Positions 56,401-64,000 of a stretch of 64,000 nt of DNA are shown piece by piece; the stretch's first letter is position 1; the number at the start of each line of letters is the position of its first letter. This DNA comes from Isochrysis galbana (lineage: Eukaryota > Haptophyta > Isochrysidales > Isochrysidaceae). The notes under the pieces were generated by a model. That model was not told the DNA's origin, did not search any database, and saw nothing but the letters and a program-made list of their open reading frames with translations. Position numbers and translations under genes: made by a program. The stretch lies in contig CM030936.1 in NCBI GenBank assembly GCA_018136815.1, positions 6,774,034 to 6,838,033 on the forward strand, in the 5' to 3' direction.

Positions 56401-59400
56401 GGGGGCGGCGGCGATGGAGGTGGCAGCGGCGATGGCGGTGGCGGTGACGGCATTGGGGGTGTTGGCGGCGGCGGTGACGGTGGCGGTGCCGTTGGCGGCG
56501 GCGGCGTTGGGGGCGGCGCTAGAGGCGGCGGTGACGGGGGTGGCGGTGATGGCGCGGGAGATGTAGGTGGAGGTGACGATGGCGGTGGATCGGATGGCGG
56601 CGGCGGCGATGGCGGCGGCGGAGATGGCGGTGGCAGCGGCGATGGCGGGGGCGGTGACGGCATTGGCGATGTTGGCGGCGGCGGTGACGGTGGCGGTGCC
56701 GTTGGCGGCGGCGGCGTTGGGGGCAGCGTAAGAGGCGGCGGTGACGGCGGTGGCGGTGATGGCGCGGGAGATGTGGGCGGAGGCGACGATGGCGGTGGTG
56801 GAGATGGCGGCGGCGGCGATGGCGGCGGCGGAGATGGCGGTGGCAGCGGCGATGGCGGGGGCGGTGACGGCATTGGCGATGTTGGCGGCGGCGGTGACGG
56901 TGGCGGTGCCGATGGCGGCGGCGGCGTTGGGTGCGGCGCACTTGGCGGCGGTGACGGCGGCGGCGGCGGCGTTGGGGGCGGCGCTAGAGGCGGCGGTGAC
57001 GGGGGTGGCGGTAATGGCGCGGGAGATGTAGGTGGAGGTGACGATGGCGGTGGATCGGATGGCGGCGGCGGCGATGGCGGCGGCGGCGATGGCGGTGGCA
57101 GCGGCGATGGCGGGGGCGGTGACGGCATTGGCGATGTTGGCGGCGGCGGTGACGGTGGCGGTGCCGTTGGCGGCGGCGGCGTTGGGGGCGGCGGCGATGG
57201 AGGTGGCAGCGGCGATGGCGGTGGCGGTGACGGCATTGGGGGTGTTGGCGGCGGCGGTGACGGTGGCGGTGCCGTTGGCGGCGGCGGCGTTGGGGGCGGC
57301 GCTAGAGGCGGCGGTGACGGGGGTGGCGGTGATGGCGCGGGAGATGTAGGTGGAGGTGACGATGGCGGTGGATCGGATGGCGGCGGCGGCGATGGCGGCG
57401 GCGGAGATGGCGGTGGCAGCGGCGATGGCGGGGGCGGTGACGGCATTGGCGATGTTGGCGGCGGCGGTGACGGTGGCGGTGCCGTTGGCGGCGGCGGCGT
57501 TGGGGGCAGCGTAAGAGGCGGCGGTGACGGCGGTGGCGGTGATGGCGCGGGAGATGTGGGCGGAGGCGACGATGGCGGTGGTGGAGATGGCGGCGGCGGC
57601 GATGGCGGCGGCGGAGATGGCGGTGGCAGCGGCGATGGCGGGGGCGGTGACGGCATTGGCGATGTTGGCGGCGGCGGTGACGGTGGCGGTGCCGATGGCG
57701 GCGGCGGCGTTGGGTGCGGCGCACTTGGCGGCGGTGACGGCGGCGGCGGCGATGGCGGCGGCAACGATGGAGGTGGCAGCGGCGATGGCGGCGGCGGTGA
57801 CGGCATTGGGGGTGTTGGCGGCGGCGGTGACGGTGGCGGTGCCGATGGCGGCGGCGGAGTTGGGGGCGGCGCGAGAGGCGGCGGTGACGGCGGTGGCGGT
57901 GATGGCGCGGGAGATGTGGGCGGAGGCGACGATGGTGGTGGTGGAGACGGTGGCGGCGGCGATGGCTGTGGCGGCGATGGCAGCGGCAGCTGCGATGGCG
58001 GCGGCGGTGACGGCATCGGCGATGTTGGCGGCGGCGGTGGCGGTGCTAATGGCGGCGGCGGCGTAGGGGGCGGCGCACTTGGCGGCGGTGACGGTGGTGG
58101 CGGTAATGGCGCGGGAAATGTGGGCGGAGGCGACGATGACGGTGGTGTAGATGGCGGCAGCGGCGATGGCGGCGGCAACGATGGAGGTGGCAACGGCGAT
58201 GGCGGGGGCGGTGACGGCATTGGCGATGTTGGCGGCGGCGGTGACGGTGGCGGTGCCGATGGCGGCGACGGCGTTGGGGGCGGCGCACTTGGCGGCGGTG
58301 ACGGCGGTGGCGGTGATGGCGGTGGCGGAGATGGCGGCGGCAACGATGGCGGTGGTGGAGATGGCGGCGGCGGCGATGGCGGCGGCAACGATGGAGGTGG
58401 CGGCGACGATGGCGGCGGCGGAGACGGCATTGGGGGTGTTGGCGGCGGCGGTGACGGTGGCGGTGCCAATGGCGGCGGCGGAGTTGGGGGCGGCGCACTT
58501 GGCCGCGGTGACGGTGGTGGCGGTGATGGCGCGGGAGATGTGGGCGGAGGCAACGATGGCGGTGGTGGAGATGGCGGCGGCGGCGATGGCGGCGGCGGCG
58601 ATGGCGGCAGCAGCGGTGATGGCGGCGGCGGAGACGGCATTGGGGGTGCTGGCGGCGGCGGGGACGGCGGCGGCGGCGATGGCGGCGGCGGCGATGGCGG
58701 CGGCAGCGGCGATGGCGGCGGCGGTGACGGCATTGGAGGTGCTGGCGGCGGCGGTGACGGTGGCGGTGCCGTTGGCGGCGGCGTCGTTGGGGGCGGCGCT
58801 AGAGGCGGCGGTGACGGGGGTGGCGGTGATGGCGCGGGAGATGTGGGTGGAGGTGAGGATGGCGGTGGATCGGATGGCGGCGGCGGCGAAGGCGGCGGCC
58901 GCGATGGCGGTGGCAGCGGCGATGGCGGGGGCGGTGACGGCATTGGCGATGTTGGCGGCGGCGGTGACGGTGGCGGTGCCGATGGCGGCGGCGGAGTTGG
59001 GGGCGGCGCTAGAGGCGGCGGTGACGGGGGTGGCGGTGATGGCGCGGGAGATATGGGCGGAGGCGACGATGGCGGTGGTGGAGATGGCGGCGGCGGCGAT
59101 GGCGGCGGCAACGATGGAAATGGCGGCGACGATGGCGGCGGCGGAGACGGCATTGGGGGTGTTGGCGGCGGCGGTGACGGTGGCGGTGCCGATGGCGGCG
59201 GCGGCGTTGGGGGCGGCGCATTTGGCGGCGGTGACGGGGGTGGCGGTGATGGCGCGGGAGATGTGGGCGGAGGCGACGATGGCGGTGGTGGAGATGGCGG
59301 CGGCGGCGATGGCAGCGGCGGCGATGGCGGCGGCAGCGGTGATGGGGGCGGCGGAAACGGCATTGGGGGTGCTGGCGGCGGCGGGGACGGCGGCGGCGGC

Positions 59401-62400
59401 GATGGCGGCGGCGGCGAAGGCGGCGGCAGCGGCGATGGCGGCGGCGGAGACGGCATTGGGGGTGCTGGAGGCTGCGGTGACGGTGGCGGTGCCGTTGGCG
59501 GCGGTGGCGTTGGGGGCGGCGCGAGAGGCGGCGGTGACGGCGGTGGCGGTGATGGCGCGGGAGATGTGGGCGGAGGCGGCGATGGCGGTGGTGAAGATGG
59601 CGGCGGCGGCGATGGCGGCGGCGGCGATGGCGGCGGCAGCGGCGATGGCGGCGGCGGTGACGGCATCGGCGATGTTGGCGGCGGCGGTGACGGTGGCGGT
59701 GCTAATGGCGGCGGCGGCGTTGGGGGCGGCGCACTTGGCGGCGGTGACGGTGGTGGCGGTAATGGCGCGGGAAATATGGGCGGAGGCGACGATGGTGGTG
59801 GTGGAGATGGCGGCGGCAGCGATGGTGGCGGCAACGATGGCGGTGGCAGCGGCGATGGCGGGGGCGGCGACGGCATTGGGGGTGCTGGCGGCGGCGGTGA
59901 CGGTGGCGGTGCCGATGGCGGCGGCGGCGTTGGGGGCGGCGCAAGAGGCGGCGGTGACGGCGGTGGCGGTGATGGCGCGGGAGATGTGGGCGGAGGCGAC
60001 GATGGCGGTGGTGGAGATGGCGGCGGCGGCGATGGCGGCGGCAACGATGGAGGTGGCGGCGACGATGGCGGCGGCGGAGACGGCATTGGGGGTGTTGGCG
60101 GCGGCGGTGACGGTGGCGGTGCCGATGGCGGCGGCGGCGTTGGGGGCGGCGCCAGAGGCGGCGGTGACGGCGGTGGCGGTGATGGCGCGGGAGATGTGGG
60201 CGGAGGCGAAGATGGCGGTGGTGGAGATGGCGGCGGCGGCGATGGCGGCGGCGGCAATGGCGGCGGCAGCGGCGATGGCGGCGGCGGTGACGGCATTGGG
60301 GGTGTTGGCGTCAGCGGTGACGGTGGCGGTGCCAATGGCGGCGGCGGAGTTGGGGGCGGCGCACTTGGCCGCGGTGACGGTGGTGGCGGTGATGGCGCGG
60401 GAGATGTGGGCGGAGGCGACGATGGCGGTGGTGCAGATGGCGGCGGCGGCGATGGCAGCGGCGGCGATGGCGGCGGCAGCGGTGATGGCGGCGGCGGAGA
60501 CGGCATTTGGGGTGCTGGCGGCGGCGGGGACGGCGGCGGCGGCGATGGCGGCGGCGGCGATGGCGGCGGCAGCGGCGATGGCGGCGGCGGTGACGGCATT
60601 GGGGGTGCTGGCGGCGGCGGTGACGGTGGCGGTGCCGTTGGCGGCGGTGGCGTTGGGGGCGGCGCTAGCGGCGGCGGTGAGGGGGATGGCGGTGATGGCG
60701 CGGGAGATGTGGGTGGAGGTGACGATGGCGGTGGTGGAGATGGCGGGGGCGGCGATGGCGGCGGCGGCGATGGCGGTGGCAGCGGCGATGGCGGCGGCGG
60801 TGACGGCATTGGGGGTGTTGGCGGCGGCGGTGACGGTGGCGGTGCCGATGGCGGCGGCGGCGTTGGGGGCGGCGCAATAGGCGGCGGTGACGGCGGTGGC
60901 GGTGATGGCGAAGGAGATGTGGGCGGAGGCGGCGATGGCGGTGGTGGAGATGGCGGCGGCGATCGCGGCGGCGGTGACGGCATCGGCGATGTTGGTGGCG
61001 GCGGTGACGGTGGCGGTGCTAATGGCGGCGGCGGCGTTGGGGGCGGCGCACTTGGCGGCGGTGACGGTGGTGGCGGTAATGGCGGGGGAGATGTGGGCGG
61101 AGGCGACGATGGCGGTGGTGGAGATGGCGGCGGCGGCGATGGCGGCGGCAACGATGGCGGCGGCAGCGGCGATGGCGGCGGCGGCGACGGCATTGGGGAT
61201 GTTGGCGGCGGCAATGACGGTGGCGGTGCCAATGGCGGCGGCGGAGTTTGGGGTGGCGCACTTGGCGGCGGTGACGGCGGTGGCGGTGATGGCGCAGGAG
61301 ATGTGGGCGGAGGCGGCGATGGCGGTGGTGGAGATGGCGGCGGCGGCGATGGCGGCGGCGGCGATTGCGGTGGCAGCGGCGATGGCGGCGGCGGTGACGG
61401 CATCGGCGATGTTGGCGGCGGCGGTGACGGTGGCGGTGCTAATGGCGGCGGCGGCGTTGGGGGCGGCGCCAGAGGCGGCGGTGACCGCGGTGGCGGTGAT
61501 GGCGCGGGAGATGTGGGCGGAGGCGACGATGGTGGTGGTGGAGATGGCGGCGGCGGCGATGGTGGCGGCAACGATGGAGGTGGCAGCGGTGATGGCGGTG
61601 GCGGTGACGGCATTGGGGGTGTTGGCGGCGGCGGTGACGGTGGCGGTGCCGATGGCGGCGGCGGCGTTGGGGGCGGCGCGAGAGGCGGCGGTGACGGCGG
61701 TGGCGGTGATGGCGCGGGAGATGTGGGCGGAGGCGACGATGGCGGTGGTGGAGATGGTGGCGGCGGCGATGGCTGTGGCGGCGATGGCGGCGGCATTGGC
61801 GATGGGGGCGGCGGCTGTGACGGTGGCGGTGCCGATGGCGGCGGCGGCGTTGGAGGCGGCGCCAGAGGCGGCGGTGACGGGGGTGGCGGTGATGGCGCGG
61901 GAGATGTGGGCGGCGGCGACGATGGCGGTGGTGGAGATGGCGGGGGCGGCGATGGCGGAGGCAACGATGGAGGTGGCAGCGGCGATTGCGGCGGCGGTGA
62001 CGGCATTGGGGGTGTTGGCGGCGGCGGTGACGGTGGCGGTGCCGATGGCGGCGGCGGCGTTGGGGGCGGCGCGAGAGGCGGCGGTGACGGCGGTGGCGGA
62101 GATGGCGCGGGAGATGTGGGCGGAGGCGACGATGGCGGTGGTGGAGATGGTTGCGGCGGCGATGGCTGTGGCGGCGATGGCGGCGGCATTGGCGATGGGG
62201 GCGGCGGCTGTGACGGTGGCGGTGCCGATGGCGGCGGCTTTGGGGGCGGCGCCAGAGGCGGCGGTGACGGGGGTGGCGGTGATGGCGCGGGAGATGTGGG
62301 CGGCGGCGACGATGGCGGTGGTGGAGATGGCGGGGGCGGCGATGGCGGCGGCAACGATGGAGGTGGCAGCGGCGATGGCGGCGGCGGTGACGGCATTGGG

Positions 62401-63983
62401 GGTGTTGGCGGCGGCGGTGACGGTGGCGGTGCCGATGGCGGCGGCGGCGTTGGGGGCGGCGCGAGAGGCGGCGGTGACGGCGGTGGCGGAGATGGCGCGG
62501 GAGATGTGGGCGGAGGCGACGATGGCGGTGGTGGAGATGGCGGCGGCGGCGATGGCGGCGGCATCGATGGAAGTGGCGGCGACGATGGCGGCGGCGGAGA
62601 CGGCATTGGGGGTGTTGGCGGCGGCGGTGACGGTGGCGGTGCCGATGGCGGCGGCGGCGTTGGGGGCGGCGCACTTGGCGGCGGTGACGGGGGTGGCGGT
62701 GATGGAGCGGGAGATGTGGGCGGAGGCGACGATGGCGGTGGTGGAGATGGCGGCGGCGGCGTTGGGGGCGGCGCAAGAGGCGGCGGTGACGGCGGTGGCG
62801 GTGATGGCGCGGGAGATGTGGGCGGAGGCGGCGATGGCGGTGGTGGAGATGGCGGCGGCGGCGATGGCGGCGGCGGCAATGGCGGCGGCAGCGGCGATGG
62901 CGGCGGCGGTGACGGCATTGGGGGTGTTGGCGGCGGCGGTGACGGTGGCGGTGCCAATGGCGGCGGCGGAGTTGGGGGCGGCGCACTTGGCCGCGGTGAC
63001 GGTGGTGGCGGTGATGGCGCGGGAGATGTGGGCGGAGGCGACGATGGCGGTGGTGCAGATGGCGGCGGCGGCGATGGCAGCGGCGGCGATGGCGGCGGCA
63101 GCGGTGATGGCGGCGGCGGAGACGGCATTGGGGGTGCTGGCGGCGGCGGGGACGGCGGCGGCGGCGATGGCGGCGGCGGCGATGGCGGCGGCAGCGGCGA
63201 TGGCGGCGGCGGTGACGGCATTGGGGGTGCTGGCGGCGGCGGTGACGGTGGCGGTGCCGTTGGCGGCGGTGGCGTTGGGGGCGGCGCTAGCGGCGGCGGT
63301 GAGGGGGATGGCGGTGATGGCGCGGATGATGTGGGTGGAGGTGACGATGGCGGTGGATCGGATGGCGGCGGCGGCGATGGCGGCGGCGGCGATGGCGGTG
63401 GCAGCGGCGATGGCGGGGGCGGTGACGGCATTGGCGATGTCGGCGGCGGCGGTGACGGTGGCGGTGCCGATGGCGGCGGCGGCGTTGGGGGCGGCGCGAG
63501 AGGCGGCGGTGACGGCGGTGGCGGTGATGGCGCGGGAGATGTGGGCGGAGGCGACGATGGCGGTGGTGGAGATGGCGGCGGCGGCCATGGCGGCGGCAAC
63601 GATGGAGGTGGCAGCGGTGATGGCGGTGGCGGTGACGGCATTGGGGGTGTTGGCGGCGGCGGTGACGGTGGCGGTGCCGATGGCGGCGGCGGCGTTGGGG
63701 GCGGCGCGAGAGGCGGCGGTGACGGCGGTGGCGGTGATGGCGCGGGAGATGTGGGCGGCGGCGACGATGGGGTGGTGGAGATGGTGGGGCGGCGATGGCT
63801 GTGGCGGCGATGGCGGCGGCGGGCGATGGGGGCGGCGCTGTGACGGTGGCGGTGCCGATGGCGGCGGCGGCGTTGGGGGCGGCGCAGAGGCGGCGGGACG
63901 GGGGTGGCGTGATGGCGGGAGATGTGGGCGGCGGCGACGATGGCGGTGGTGGAGATGGCGGCGGCGGCGATGGCGGCGGGCAA
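50319..63983 (-). CDS. Giant Pro-rich single-pass membrane protein with dockerin-like domain (5' partial)
   Basis: An uninterrupted frame of 4,554 codons without introns. From the N terminus, about 3,050 residues are SPPPP/APPPTPPPP repeats (54,600-63,770). A 570-residue unique ectodomain follows, with several N-glycosylation sequons and, at residues about 3245-3290, two loops like a dockerin or EF-hand pair (GDTNGDVISTTDGISLF, then GKFTGDGRINIFDLAVIMW). One membrane helix lies at about 52885-52805 (ILVAIMAASVTAGVACLCCV), followed by basic FRRYYGK. The cytoplasmic tail of about 825 residues is Ser/Arg-rich and ends in repeats of [22 protein letters not shown] arrays are Hyp-rich glycomodules in algal wall and adhesion proteins (known of extensins and pherophorins); a surface or matrix receptor is my inference. 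Between 63,770 and 64,000 the Pro frame is broken by small indels, so the listed start is not real and the gene continues past the window. The other long frames across the repeat are artefacts. Confidence 0.75.
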   Translation of the reverse strand: MPAAIAAAAISTTAIVAAAHISRHHATPVPPPLRRPQRRRRHRHRHRHSAAPIARRRHRRHSHRRPTISTTPSSPPPTSPAPSPPPPSPPPLAPPPTPPPPSAPPPSPPPPTPPMPSPPPPSPLPPPSLPPPWPPPPSPPPPSSPPPTSPAPSPPPPSPPPLAPPPTPPPPSAPPPSPPPPTSPMPSPPPPSPLPPPSPPPPSPPPPSDPPPSSPPPTSSAPSPPSPSPPPLAPPPTPPPPTAPPPSPPPPAPPMPSPPPPSPLPPPSPPPPSPPPPSPPPPAPPMPSPPPPSPLPPPSPPLPSPPPPSAPPPSSPPPTSPAPSPPPPSPRPSAPPPTPPPPLAPPPSPPPPTPPMPSPPPPSPLPPPLPPPPSPPPPSPPPPSPPPPTSPAPSPPPPSPPPLAPPPTPPPPSPPPPSSPPPTSPAPSPPPPSPPPSAPPPTPPPPSAPPPSPPPPTPPMPSPPPPSSPPLPSMPPPSPPPPSPPPPSSPPPTSPAPSPPPPSPPPLAPPPTPPPPSAPPPSPPPPTPPMPSPPPPSPLPPPSLPPPSPPPPSPPPPSSPPPTSPAPSPPPPSPPPLAPPPKPPPSAPPPSQPPPPSPMPPPSPPQPSPPQPSPPPPSSPPPTSPAPSPPPPSPPPLAPPPTPPPPSAPPPSPPPPTPPMPSPPPQSPLPPPSLPPPSPPPPSPPPPSSPPPTSPAPSPPPPSPPPLAPPPTPPPPSAPPPSQPPPPSPMPPPSPPQPSPPPPSPPPPSSPPPTSPAPSPPPPSPPPLAPPPTPPPPSAPPPSPPPPTPPMPSPPPPSPLPPPSLPPPSPPPPSPPPPSSPPPTSPAPSPPPRSPPPLAPPPTPPPPLAPPPSPPPPTSPMPSPPPPSPLPPQSPPPPSPPPPSPPPPSPPPPTSPAPSPPPPSPPPSAPPQTPPPPLAPPPSLPPPTSPMPSPPPPSPLPPPSLPPPSPPPPSPPPPSSPPPTSPPPLPPPPSPPPSAPPPTPPPPLAPPPSPPPPTSPMPSPPPRSPPPSPPPPSPPPPTSPSPSPPPPSPPPIAPPPTPPPPSAPPPSPPPPTPPMPSPPPPSPLPPPSPPPPSPPPPSPPPPSSPPPTSPAPSPPSPSPPPLAPPPTPPPPTAPPPSPPPPAPPMPSPPPPSPLPPPSPPPPSPPPPSPPPPAPQMPSPPPPSPLPPPSPPLPSPPPPSAPPPSSPPPTSPAPSPPPPSPRPSAPPPTPPPPLAPPPSPLTPTPPMPSPPPPSPLPPPLPPPPSPPPPSPPPPSSPPPTSPAPSPPPPSPPPLAPPPTPPPPSAPPPSPPPPTPPMPSPPPPSSPPPPSLPPPSPPPPSPPPPSSPPPTSPAPSPPPPSPPPLAPPPTPPPPSAPPPSPPPPAPPMPSPPPPSPLPPPSLPPPSLPPPSPPPPSSPPPIFPAPLPPPPSPPPSAPPPTPPPPLAPPPSPPPPTSPMPSPPPPSPLPPPSPPPPSPPPPSSPPPSPPPPTSPAPSPPPPSPPPLAPPPTPPPPTAPPPSPQPPAPPMPSPPPPSPLPPPSPPPPSPPPPSPPPPAPPMPFPPPPSPLPPPSPPLPSPPPPSPPPPSSPPPTSPAPSPPPPSPPPNAPPPTPPPPSAPPPSPPPPTPPMPSPPPPSSPPFPSLPPPSPPPPSPPPPSSPPPISPAPSPPPPSPPPLAPPPTPPPPSAPPPSPPPPTSPMPSPPPPSPLPPPSRPPPSPPPPSDPPPSSPPPTSPAPSPPPPSPPPLAPPPTTPPPTAPPPSPPPPAPPMPSPPPPSPLPPPSPPPPSPPPPSPPPPAPPMPSPPPPSPLLPPSPPPPSPPPPSPPPPSLPPPTSPAPSPPPPSPRPSAPPPTPPPPLAPPPSPPPPTPPMPSPPPPSSPPPPSLPPPSPPPPSPPPPSLPPPSPPPPSPPPPSPPPSAPPPTPSPPSAPPPSPPPPTSPMPSPPPPSPLPPPSLPPPSPLPPSTPPSSSPPPTFPAPLPPPPSPPPSAPPPTPPPPLAPPPPPPTSPMPSPPPPSQLPLPSPPQPSPPPPSPPPPSSPPPTSPAPSPPPPSPPPLAPPPTPPPPSAPPPSPPPPTPPMPSPPPPSPLPPPSLPPPSPPPPSPPPSAPHPTPPPPSAPPPSPPPPTSPMPSPPPPSPLPPPSPPPPSPPPPSPPPPSSPPPTSPAPSPPPPSPPPLTLPPTPPPPTAPPPSPPPPTSPMPSPPPPSPLPPPSPPPPSPPPPSDPPPSSPPPTSPAPSPPPPSPPPLAPPPTPPPPTAPPPSPPPPTPPMPSPPPPSPLPPPSPPPPTPPPPTAPPPSPPPPTSPMPSPPPPSPLPPPSPPPPSPPPPSDPPPSSPPPTSPAPLPPPPSPPPLAPPPTPPPPPSPPPSAPHPTPPPPSAPPPSPPPPTSPMPSPPPPSPLPPPSPPPPSPPPPSPPPPSSPPPTSPAPSPPPPSPPPLTLPPTPPPPTAPPPSPPPPTSPMPSPPPPSPLPPPSPPPPSPPPPSDPPPSSPPPTSPAPSPPPPSPPPLAPPPTPPPPTAPPPSPPPPTPPMPSPPPPSPLPPPSPPPPTPPPPTAPPPSPPPPTSPMPSPPPPSPLPPPSPPPPSPPPPSDPPPSSPPPTSPAPSPPPPSPPPLAPPPTPPPPTAPPPSPPPPAPPMPSPPPPSPLPPPSLPPPSPPPPSPPPPSSPSPTSPAPSPPPPSPPPLSPPPTPPPPLAPSPSPPPPTSPMPSPPPPSPLPPPSPPQPSPPPPSPPPPSSPPPTSPAPSPPPPSSPPLAPPPTPPPPSAPPPSSPPPTPPMPSPPPPSPLPPPSPPPPSPPPPSPPPPSPPPPSSLPPTSPTPSPPPPSPPPSAPPPTPPPPSAPPPSPPPPTPPMPSPPPPSSPPSAPPPTPPPPSAPPPSPPPPTPSMPSPPPPSSPPPPSLPPPSIPPPSPPPPSSPPPTSPAPSPPPPSPPPLAPPPTPPPPSAPPPSPPPPTPPIPSPPPPSPLPPPSLPPPSPPPPFPPPPSSPLPTSPAPSPPAPSPAPLAPPPTPPPPSAPPTSPPPPTPPMPSLPPSPLPPPSPPPPSPPPPSPPPPSPPPPSWTPPTSPAPSPPPPSPPPLAPPPTSPPPSAPPPSPPPPAPPMPSPPPPSPLPPPSLPPPSPPPPSPPPPSSPPLTSPAPSPPLYSPPESRPLPSLPFPPPALPLLGELPLPATFNCTLDFLGADGVGRNGIVFEPDGSLAQEFAIAEALYLASLEADSHDPFTCSLDASNAERVPSVPSNAMLECLDVATSSTLNGFAGAFLVVGGDTNGDVISTTDGISLFGGSSACNGKFTGDGRINIFDLAVIMWSIFDKSPYGSYTLATRTIEPRSNTATRCGNGQSLQQYSADLQKSFCPDNSSHLRSTGRRQLSEGPVEADPLVTSWSVVSGVGEWARIRPLYSASSSIEKTTVLALELYLVGVGENSTAALDPEPPPEAGCSQPTCAPSHDEQIISIHFRRRVDLLNTSGRDVGSCSSISQVGSHALNRGVLSLMQNDPTRACPFDVFVWMPLSIRAQLSGAHASACNGDIGVAVGSSLMDGSSEGQITSLSCMQPLEPPVSTQSHAPPSSPPFLFITNPWVRVEFSFSAPQGSGIGEGLTNQIRVALAESLAIPDSFVRAETDTNATIALIISIPSDEAEWSQRGAPKVFNVTGMVDAVAAGVGSSQSAAQHFFDQVPGSSITLISPPVITWYTEIAIPAPPPKSPPNMPPGDASFLTVEASGGSILVAIMAASVTAGVACLCCVLYLAFRRYYGKPALRKEAPVVIPDKSIRLSGRLPLPDVGELSSTVLYGHATSFGSNGSRLSRGSFASRSLRDSARSLGSRHSRHEHVDRMRHKLEMSRTVGGHLSGPAPEWGAADHPMKVMLSGRVSYDACDGSARVSARRTQGRRSFGSDNDFPPRDTSLSVSLRTSRKQKDYSHPSCDTSPKGSLPNSRRRSNTVGLEHDDHAHTSDRRARWLNGAPKENSSIASSHGASSTWHHSSCWRNSATGSDYSTADIAHVVRRAAASGHYGLSKPSFTRRSSASSISSNDGEDCCQYSALPSFAMPLRGPMRTMSGLGEPPPQSLVAAALAARSPARKCESTQESKLPHSQLTVQTPSPPWTADGESSVRRRNSKGKSCRTCELPGSPLSEPSSELPAYLRRLPPLQESPVHHVLRASRTRASPRLSRGASSPLGNYSEDASKPSQANGERQMEGRRSVGAVWDGNHLVLDAEQRHSAAEGRRSSLASYRSAQTSTSSGLPKSECASPRRSAADAIAAALVAGSTADSLVTGHQYSNWSTSVHEPTGYFYRSNHTDTMQRRGRNAYVAIRHSRDARQPHQPEHIDIALRCSNVMLDISHGLKPPPPPDVSPRVMLDVASATPSPPARCGDPDRASFAAWETSGRQRAWIRSHTDNVRMSTSHESPHGSAASGTGHVKDGPILLRRVPSGVTACVQLNVSDAPMPRVTSNAPHARAATRAIVPSVADALSHDDPSVTPRVHVDVSDAPKPLPPSRRYLSDCAFVEAPRLTSSAPRIRTETCAITDAVSENAPSVTPRVHLDVSDAPKPLPPELLLMLDENDPSVFGCDSQRFGADI
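50405..50770 (-). repeat. Repeated DVSDAPKPLPP tail motif
   Basis: A word of about 50 bases (GGCGCGTCGCTCACGTCTA and onward) occurs at 50405-50455 and 50579-50630, 174 bases apart, with a weaker copy at about 50712-50760. It encodes TPRVHLDVSDAPKPLPP-type motifs in the cytoplasmic tail. Looser relatives (SPRVMLDVASATPSPP) lie near 50,960-51,040. Confidence 0.75.
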
Positions 63984-63990
63984 TGAGGAG
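54600..63990 (-). repeat. Tandem array encoding SPPPP repeats, about 210-base unit
   Basis: About 9.4 kb of imperfect units of roughly 70 codons. On the plus strand it reads as GGCGGCGGCGATGGC-type words. Higher-order copying is visible: the block at 56519-56941 recurs exactly 783 bases later at 57302-57724, and text around 60330-60700 recurs near 62950-63320. Confidence 0.9.
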
Positions 63991-64000
63991 GTGGGGCGAC

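Noticed and set aside
54616-63588. 2,990-codon Ala/Thr/Ile-rich ORF on the minus strand
   Set aside because: Alternative frame of the same repeat; it ends as soon as unique sequence begins.
54520-63843. 3,107-codon Gly/Asp-rich ORF on the plus strand
   Set aside because: Antisense of the Pro-rich array, lacking stops because of the repeat. It has no unique domain at either end, whereas the minus frame continues into a coherent membrane protein.

Overview
The window starts at a chromosome end. Bases 1-820 are an almost pure CCCTAA array (G strand TTAGGG), so position 1 is the telomere. The DNA behind it is GC-rich and eukaryotic: genes have 80-120 base introns, and LINE fragments, nested insertions and large microsatellites fill the spaces. 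I suspect a haptophyte-like or similar secondary-plastid alga. Reasons are the TTAGGG telomere, a nuclear clpP with a signal-plus-transit-like leader, SPPPP-type surface proteins and many GC-AG introns. This is inference; no marker gene is present.

Layout. 0-1 kb: telomere and a degenerate 13-base variant. 1-2 kb: 3' end of a LINE. 2.9-8.2 kb: three-exon gene for the B-block-binding (GTF3C1/tau138-like) subunit of TFIIIC. 9-10.4 kb: a small internally deleted LINE and a chromodomain gene. 11.5-12.4 kb: a two-membrane-segment protein. 13.8-16.7 kb: minus-strand LINE parts (endonuclease, Pro-rich CCCH ORF, ORF1). 17.2-20.1 kb: a beta-propeller plus WavE-like glycan enzyme, with an assembly gap in intron 1. 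20.7-22.4 kb: more LINE debris. 23.4-27.8 kb: nine-exon STT3 (oligosaccharyltransferase catalytic subunit), minus strand. 28.2-29.7 kb: a G-run minisatellite. 29.7-30.9 and 43.5-44.8 kb: inverted copies of a 1.2 kb repeat. 32.5-34 kb: CT-rich tract, then seven-exon clpP (34.0-35.9 kb). 36-44 kb: a mobile-element graveyard with at least one LINE carrying two nested insertions, plus two orphan ORFs. 46.4-48 kb: a basic ORF and a secreted protein broken by a second gap. 50.3 kb to the window end: one giant intronless minus-strand gene for a Pro-rich, dockerin-like, single-pass membrane protein, whose 5' end lies beyond the window.

Housekeeping roles are Pol III transcription (TFIIIC), ER N-glycosylation (STT3), plastid or organelle proteolysis (ClpP) and glycan metabolism (propeller-WavE). 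They are not an operon and do not obviously work together, although STT3, the WavE-like enzyme and the giant Ser/Pro-rich surface protein all belong to secretory or glycoprotein biology.

The most interesting signals are the giant receptor-like gene, a short palindrome placed just before or over the ATG of LINE ORF1 copies whose sequence changes while the pairing is kept, frequent GC-AG introns sharing AG|GCG, and cleanly dated nested insertions. Splice sites were inferred by hand from phase, GT/GC-AG borders and protein continuity; all need transcript support.
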